Shown here piece after piece: positions 57,967-64,000 of a stretch of 64,000 nt of DNA (position 1 is its first letter; the number at the start of each line of letters is the position of its first letter). The DNA comes from Siphonodentalium dalli (Eukaryota; Mollusca; Scaphopoda; Gadilida; Siphonodentaliidae). The stretch spans positions 64,525,094-64,589,093 of the forward strand of contig CP136065.1 in assembly GCA_032622095.1 (NCBI GenBank). Reading direction: 5' to 3'. Both the position numbers and the translations under genes were made by a program. Below the pieces are notes generated by a model. The model saw only the letters and a program-made list of their open reading frames with translations. It did no database searches and was not told the DNA's origin.

Positions 57967-59267
57967 GATGAAACAGCTATTTGAAAACATGCTTTAGTAT
58001 AAAATTTATTGAACTCAGCATTTGGTGACAAATCGGATTAGATATACAGAACGGGGGTGAGAACATGGGGGGGGGGGTAATATGTCAGGGACTTGGACAG
58101 AGAGCCTTCGTTGGTTGAGTTCATAAATTGCAACAACCCGCGAACCAATCTGTTTCCCAAACTTGACTAAGTTTCAATTGCTCTCCCTTCGATACTGAGT
58201 TTGAAATCCGAACACATGCATGACCATTTAAATAGCTATAATACAATTTGTAGAAAATAATATAATGTACTCAAAATATCACAAAGTTGAGAACTTAAAC
58301 TATCCAGACGATCTCAAAAACATTCCCAATCTTGAAATTAGTTAACCCCATAACAAAAGTTCAACAGTTAGCATTCCATGGCTGCCGTGATATTTATTAG
58401 ATATTTGAAAATGTAAACTATCGATTGAGTATCGAAATGATCTCAAACAGTTTTAACCTAAGATATTCAACTTATAAAGTTATCGAAAATTCAAAATGTT
58501 GAAAAGTTTGAGGGGAGGGGTGATACCTCATCAATATTGCGATCACCCTAATTATTTGTTCTAAGCCACATCCTCCTAGAGTGGGCAAGCCTTACTGCCA
58601 GAGATATGCGGGCAAGGTTGTCACACCCTTTCACTTTGACCAAAATGTTCAAAAGTTAGGCTTTCATGACTGACACGACATTAATTTGTGTTTAATATTG
58701 AGAATTCCAGAATGTTGAAAAGTTTGAGAAAAATTGGGGAGGGGTGGTAACACCTCAAAGTTCAAACCCCTGTCGCCACATCCATTTTATTTACAAATAT
58801 TACCATATTTATTCCAACCCACATTGTCACAGACCTGAAGTCCTTACTGTCAGGGGTGTGCGGACAAGGGGGGGGGGGTGACAACAGCATGTTGATAGCA
58901 GTCCGCCCTTCTGCTAAACTGCTCTAAGTGTACTGGTTAGAAGTTAGAACAACATACTGTTTTAGTTGGTAGCTTGATGAGCCCCAATCCGTTCAATCCA
59001 AGTAAATAATTGATAGGAATACCTCAGACAAAGTATGGGATGGCTAATGTATTATTATGTATATTGGTTAAAAATGCCAAAAGTTGTGCATGTCGCCAAA
59101 AGTTAAAATTACCCCACCCAATACAGGGTAGGCCTATATATTTCATCTGATTTTGCGAGAATCCATACATACTTTTTCACGAGAATCCAGGGTAATTTGC
59201 GAGAATATTTACGAGAATCTAGGTTTGGATTCTCGCCGAAATATAGGCCCAGCAATAATGCTGAAAT
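57967..59267. other. Non-coding sequence with G/C homopolymer runs
   Basis: No gene is seen. There are two poly-G runs (near 58067 and 58868) and two related diverged stretches around GTTGAAAAGTTTGAG (near 58495 and 58713), which suggest an old tandem or dispersed repeat. Short GCGAGAAT repeats occur near 59153-59235. Confidence 0.45.
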
Positions 59268-59672
59268 GGTCATTGTCACCCTTTTTCGTCCAGTCGGCTA
59301 CCTGGGCTACCCAGCTTCTTTTTTTTTATTTTCAGTTGGGTACCCAGCTTTGTTTTTAATTTTCAGTTGGGTATACTTTATGAAATCTCTAACAGAGCGT
59401 GATTTAATTAGTGAACCACGTCAGTGAAATGAACCTGTTCAATTTGTGATCACTTGTTTATATGATATAGGCTATATTTGTCACGATGTTTAAAAATAAT
59501 AGTGGAGAAGAAATGTAGGCCAAGTCATATGGGTAGGCCCAACACTGCAGTCTGAGTTAACAAAGCTGGATACCCAAATATAAATGTTACAAAAGCTGGG
59601 AACCCAACTGATAGTTTTAAAAAGCTGGGTAATATCAACTGAACGAAAGGGTGTGACAAATAATCATGTCTA
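59268..59672. repeat. Inverted repeat with GTCACCCTTT ends and AGCTGGGTA blocks
   Basis: Left GTCACCCTTTTTCGTCCAGT and right ACTGAACGAAAGGGTGTGAC are inverses. Both arms carry two or three copies of CAGTTGGGTACCCAGCTTT-like sequence in opposite orientation. The unpaired centre is about 190 bases. It is a likely non-autonomous foldback element; no clear target duplication was seen. Confidence 0.65.
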
Positions 59673-59806
59673 ATAATGGTGCGTGTTCAATTTTATGTTT
59701 TAGGAACAAGTGGCGTTTAAAACAGGGCAACGTCCCTGTGGTCATTTGTCGTTTATGGGGGAGGCATCAATTCAAAATTTTACCTCAACCAAATGCATAA
59801 TATAAA

Positions 59807-59974
59807 GTTATTATACAATGTTGTGTACAGTATGTGTTTTTCTTGTACGAGTCCAGGTTGTGGTGAAAAGTCATATTGGACGAGACACGCCAGTGTCGAG
59901 TCCAATATGACTTTTCACCAAAACCTGGACGAGTACAAGAAAAACTCATACTGTACAGAACATTGTATAATGAC
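59807..59974. repeat. Hairpin with 75-base arms
   Basis: The arms GTTATTATACAATG...GTCATATTGGAC and the inverse pair with few mismatches around an 18-base centre. The inner block GTCCAATATGACTTTTC recurs at the right edge of the window (63928-63998). Confidence 0.8.
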
Positions 59975-60983
59975 ATTTTTTATCACCCCCGTGTACGTGG
60001 TATCGCCAAAACCGAGGGTATCGCCAAAACCGAGAATATGGGAAAGTCATTTTCGCGTATATGATATGGGGATATGTTTGTTTCTCACCGTAATACAGAC
60101 ATCGAGCATCGTATGTGTATGTCCACACGAAGCATGAGTATTTATCCACCAGTTGTCAATCAGTTTTCCCATATCAGACCATTATTTTATTTTTGGCGAT
60201 TTTTTTCAATGGTGTTTTTGCTTTTGCTCACTCAAATTTTCGAGAACAACCATTCACTATAGTATAGTTCCTGGACTTCCACGCTTCCAAAACAAATGCC
60301 GGTATATAGTTGAATCTGTCAATGAAGCATAGGATTTGACAGAATTTAATAAATCCTTGTCGTTCTCAATATCCGCGCGATATGAAGGGACCACTGTCGG
60401 TCCAGAAAGATGCGAACGGCACAGATGAAGATGCACCAAACGCCGAGTTTCTGTGCAGTAAATATGCGTATTACTTAAGGAGTTCTGATGAGTTTTCCAG
60501 TGTTTTTATGTGTATCTGAGACTGATCAATTGGACTGCGAATGTCAACTGAAATATGAATACATAACATATTCGAAATAATGTGTGCATATTATATTATG
60601 AATGTATTTCAATTGAAATTAATTGAACATCCATCTCAGCATTCAGATTTGCGATCTCAATAACGTGAAAGAATGATAACGCGATGCCTTGACCACACGC
60701 ACGTGAATGCTGCCGTTCACATGCATGCAGCTAGTCGGATATTCATTTACTATTAACATGCTTGGAGTTTGTATATAGACCACACATGCCGGACGACACG
60801 CAACGGCGTATCAACGATTTGTTATAATCATGTTTATTTTACAGACTTTATGACTCGTTGCCACTCGAGTAGACCGTGACGCGACAATGAAACCGAATCA
60901 TCTTATCGAATATATATATATCGTATTGCTCCAAATTATGCAATTCTGGCTTTTTTAAGAGTCATTAGATAAAATAGAAATTA

Positions 60984-62189
60984 CAGCAACGTCCAGCGCT
61001 ATATGACCACGCCTATAAAAAGTGTGCCTAAAATGTACATGATAACTCTCAGATACTTCCTAAGATATAAAAGGGAATCCACTTGTTGCATCATCATTGC
61101 TTCGGGTAGTACTGCCCTGACAATACCAAGTACCATAAGTACCAAGATATTTCAACACGTGCATATTATTGAAATTGAAACCAACAACTCGTGATACAGT
61201 CGAAATAAACAAGACCACGTGTTGCAAATGTTGATCAATTGAACAGTGCGTGCATACAAGTTCACTGGCCAATCAACCTCGACGAACTTATGACGTTATT
61301 TGATTGAACGATAATGTGATTTTTTTGAGTGACAACGTGTCACTACGGCTGTATATGACTTGGTTGTCGGAAATAATATCAAACTTTTGCGGTCGTTTTA
61401 ATTGTACTGTCTACTTTGGCGGTTCTCTTGTGAAATAACGCGTGGCATTATAAGAAATAAATATTCATATTAAACCTATGCAGTTTAAAGACAAATTTAC
61501 CATATAACCGGCTGTGCGTTGTATAATTTGTTTTCAAACTTTTCGGTTGTAACTGCAGACCATTAATCGAAACAAGAGTAATTTCTGACCTCGTTAAACT
61601 AAGAATGATAACGTTAAAATATTGAATCTACCAAAACAATAACACATGTATATCCCGTACGATGACCTCATGTAATAGTTCCCAAGATGATGGAGATTTA
61701 TGCATAATTTCATTTAGATTGTTGTGTGCAAATCTTAGCTATATTACTTTTTTTCAAAATAAGTGAAAAAGAATAATTCTAGAACTTAACAAGCCGAAAA
61801 CTAAATCTGCGAACAATACGAATTGAAAGTCATCGTGCATGACGCTGAACATCCATAACAATTTTGGTTAGAACCATAAACCAAACTCAGGACGGAGACC
61901 CTGATAAGATAAGATTCATTTCGGTTAAAAATACATATCAATTACAGTATATGCAACCTATACGATAACATAATGAAGTCTTGTGTAAATATTATGCCCA
62001 CAAAATATGTGGTCATATGGGCTAAATTAGAAAAGTTATAAACTATTGTGTAATTTACATGTGCACATAACAACCATGGCAGTATACACATGTTCCACAG
62101 TGAAGTGTTTATTATAAATAGCAGTAACTTTGTTGTGTGTTTGTTCATATATGTTCGGATGTTTAGTGTGTTAACATAGAATCGTTTCA
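60984..62189. other. Centre of the large inverted repeat
   Basis: About 1.2 kb of AT-rich DNA without a recognisable gene. Frames are below 75 codons and have no known motif. Confidence 0.5.
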
Positions 62190-62694
62190 ATTTTATCTGA
62201 TGACTCTTAAAAAAGCCAGAATTGCATAATTTGGAGCAATATGATATATATATATATTCGATAAGATGATTCGGTTTCATTGTCGCGTAACGGTCTACTC
62301 GAGTGGGAACGAGTCATAAAGTCTGTAAAATAAACATGATTATAACAAATCGTTGATACGCCGTAGCGTGTCGTCTGGCATGTGTGGTCTATATACAAAC
62401 TCCAAGCATGTTAATAGTAAACGAATATCCGATTAGCTGCATGCATGCGAACGGCAGCATTCACGTGCGTATGATCAAGGCATATCGCGTTATCATTCAT
62501 TCACGTTATTGAGATCGCAAATCTGAATGCTGAGATGGATGTTCAATTAATTTCAAATGAAATACATTCATAATATAATATGCACACATTATTTCGAATA
62601 TGTTATGGATTCATGTTTCAGTTGACATTCGCAGTCCAATTGATCAGTCTCAGATACACATAAAAACACTCGAAAACTCATCAGAACTCCTTAA

Positions 62695-63173
62695 AGGTAC
62701 TCAATCCGTAAATAGGGTCCCCATCTCAACAGATTCCAACAACAACAATCCGATCAGAGGGTCCTATATTACTATTTCTTTGGCTTTGGGGGTAAAAAAT
62801 ATTTGATTCGAGTCGAGGAACCCATCAAACAAAGCTCAGAGTTATTAGATATTGATTTTTGAAATTTGTTAATTGCTCGAGATGAGTACTAATAACTGCC
62901 GTCAATTTGGTAACCTGCTCGAGATTTTACGCCAAAATTCTATTCAAACAGACAAGGATGGATAACTCTATAATCAAGTGGTAATAATAACGAAATTTTG
63001 ACTGTCTTCTGGGCCAGAAAGAATTACCGATAATGAAAAATAATAGATTTCTAAAATCGATATCTAACAAATCTGAGCTTTGTTGGGTGACTTCCTCGAC
63101 TCGAATCAAATATTTTTGACCCCCGAAGCCATTGAAATAGTAATTGAGCGGAGTTTTATCGGATTGAGTACCT
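62695..63173. mobile_element. TTAA-flanked palindromic MITE, copy 4
   Basis: AGGTACTCAATCCG and the inverse GGATTGAGTACCT are bordered by TTAA at 62691-62694 and 63174-63177. The matching place in the other arm of the large inverted repeat has a single TTAA (60476-60479) and no insert, which defines both ends exactly. It is 479 bases long, mostly self-complementary and has no ORF. Confidence 0.93.
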
Positions 63174-63666
63174 TTAAGTGATACGCATATTTACTGCACA
63201 GAAACTCGGCGTTTGGCGCATCTTCATCTGTGCCGTTCGCATCTTTCTGGACCGACAGTGGTCCCTTCATATCGCGCGGATATTGAGAACGACATGGATT
63301 TATTAAATTCTGTCAAATCCTATGCTTCATTGACAGATTCAACTATATACAGGCATTTGTTTTGGAAGCGTGGAAGTCCAGGAACTATACTAGTGAATGG
63401 TTGTTCTCGAAAATTTGAGTGAGCAAAAGCAAAAACACCATTGAAAAAAATCGCCAAAAAATAATTAATGGTCTGATCTGGGAAAACTGATTGACAACTG
63501 GTGGATAAATACCCGTGCTTCGTGTGGACATACACATACGATGCTCGATGTCTGTATTACGGTGAGAAACAAACATATCCCCATATCATATACGTGAAAA
63601 TGACTTTCCCATATTCTCGGTTTTGGCGATACCCTCGGTTTTGGCGATACCACGTACACGGGGGTG

Positions 63667-64000
63667 TTTATTATCCATCTGTATGTTTATCCAAATTTTG
63701 GAAATAAAACTTTTGTGGTTATTTTTGGTATTTGTCGGCACTTAATTCTCTATAAAAGCCTGTACCGTATATTGATCATCAGAAAGCATGATTTGGAAAA
63801 GTAAACACGGAAGTGAGAAAAAACTCAATGCGGAAGTGAAACGTCTGCTAAAATCCATCAATGTTGCGCGCGCATCACAATTTCACCGATGCATTTCGCA
63901 ATAGAGTTAATTCGTGACGTCACGGAGTCCAATATGAAAAGTCATATTATACGCTCGGGAGTCCAATATGACTTTCGGGAGTCCAATATGACTTTTTCCA
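63667..64000. other. Right flank with repeated GTCCAATATGACTTT
   Basis: Non-coding. GTCCAATATGA occurs three times at 63928-63998, in two of them followed by CTTT, and is related to the centre of the hairpin at 59807-59974. The structure probably continues beyond the window. Confidence 0.5.

Larger units (their letters stand above)
59984..63666. repeat. Large inverted repeat with ~1-kb arms and 1.2-kb centre
   Basis: Arm 1 (59984-60983) and arm 2 (62190-63666) are near-identical inverses. They run from CACCCCCGTGTACGTGG on the outside to TTTTTTAAGAGTCAT at the inside. Arm 2 is longer only because it contains a TTAA MITE (62695-63173). It may be a giant foldback element with long inverted ends, a recent inverted duplication or an assembly inversion artefact. 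No transposase is seen in arms or centre. Confidence 0.85.

Overview
This window looks like repeat-dense nuclear DNA from a multicellular, probably marine invertebrate, animal. It is AT-rich with CpG-rich islands. It has no operons, Shine-Dalgarno sites or long host ORFs. It carries animal-type LINEs, a Ty3/mdg4 (Gypsy) LTR retrotransposon, hAT-, Mutator- and TTAA-type DNA elements, a tRNA-derived SINE and a KIAA1958/DUF3504-type tyrosine-recombinase element. LINEs with 2A peptides are known from sea urchins and other marine invertebrates, which fits, but I cannot name the species. No complete host gene is visible; a few candidate exons are listed with low confidence.

Layout. 1-4359: non-coding DNA with a TTAA-flanked palindromic MITE (374-809) and a CTACGAGATAACTCGTAG foldback (2615-3030). 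4360-6828: truncated LINE of the I/Nimb type with an RNase H domain. 8949-9540: tandem repeat block. 10469-13057: hAT-like element with a perfect 8-bp target duplication. 13175-37640: a nested stack. A palindrome-bearing repeat, here called X, was hit by LINE A (13917-17861, + strand, duplication AAGGTCACA) and by LINE B (18153-37327, - strand, duplication GTACATT). LINE B was then split by a Gypsy element (18924-30927, - strand), which was itself entered by a CCGAGAACAA-ended element (27409-28943). LINE B has ORF1, ORF2 and a consensus 2A motif; LINE A has ORF2 with a mutated 2A.

38-46 kb: a candidate 3'-terminal exon with poly(A) signal (38154-38254), a cluster of TACACA/TGTGTA hairpins, a thrice-repeated peptide-coding module partly in a palindrome, more MITEs and a SINE. 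46207-49795: an element with 21-bp perfect inverted ends containing a broken C2H2 zinc-finger exon. 50351-55714: a Crypton-like tyrosine-recombinase element with unusual ~200-bp GC-rich inverted termini, disrupted by a 3.2-kb hAT-like element (50543-53749). 57-64 kb: a Mutator-like MITE, several hairpins and an inverted repeat with ~1-kb arms (59984-63666). One arm holds a TTAA MITE and the other keeps the matching empty site.

How the parts relate: nearly everything recognisable is mobile DNA, and target-site duplications let the order of insertion be read directly. All retroelement ORFs seen are damaged by stops, frameshifts or deletions, so the window is a record of past insertions rather than a working gene set.
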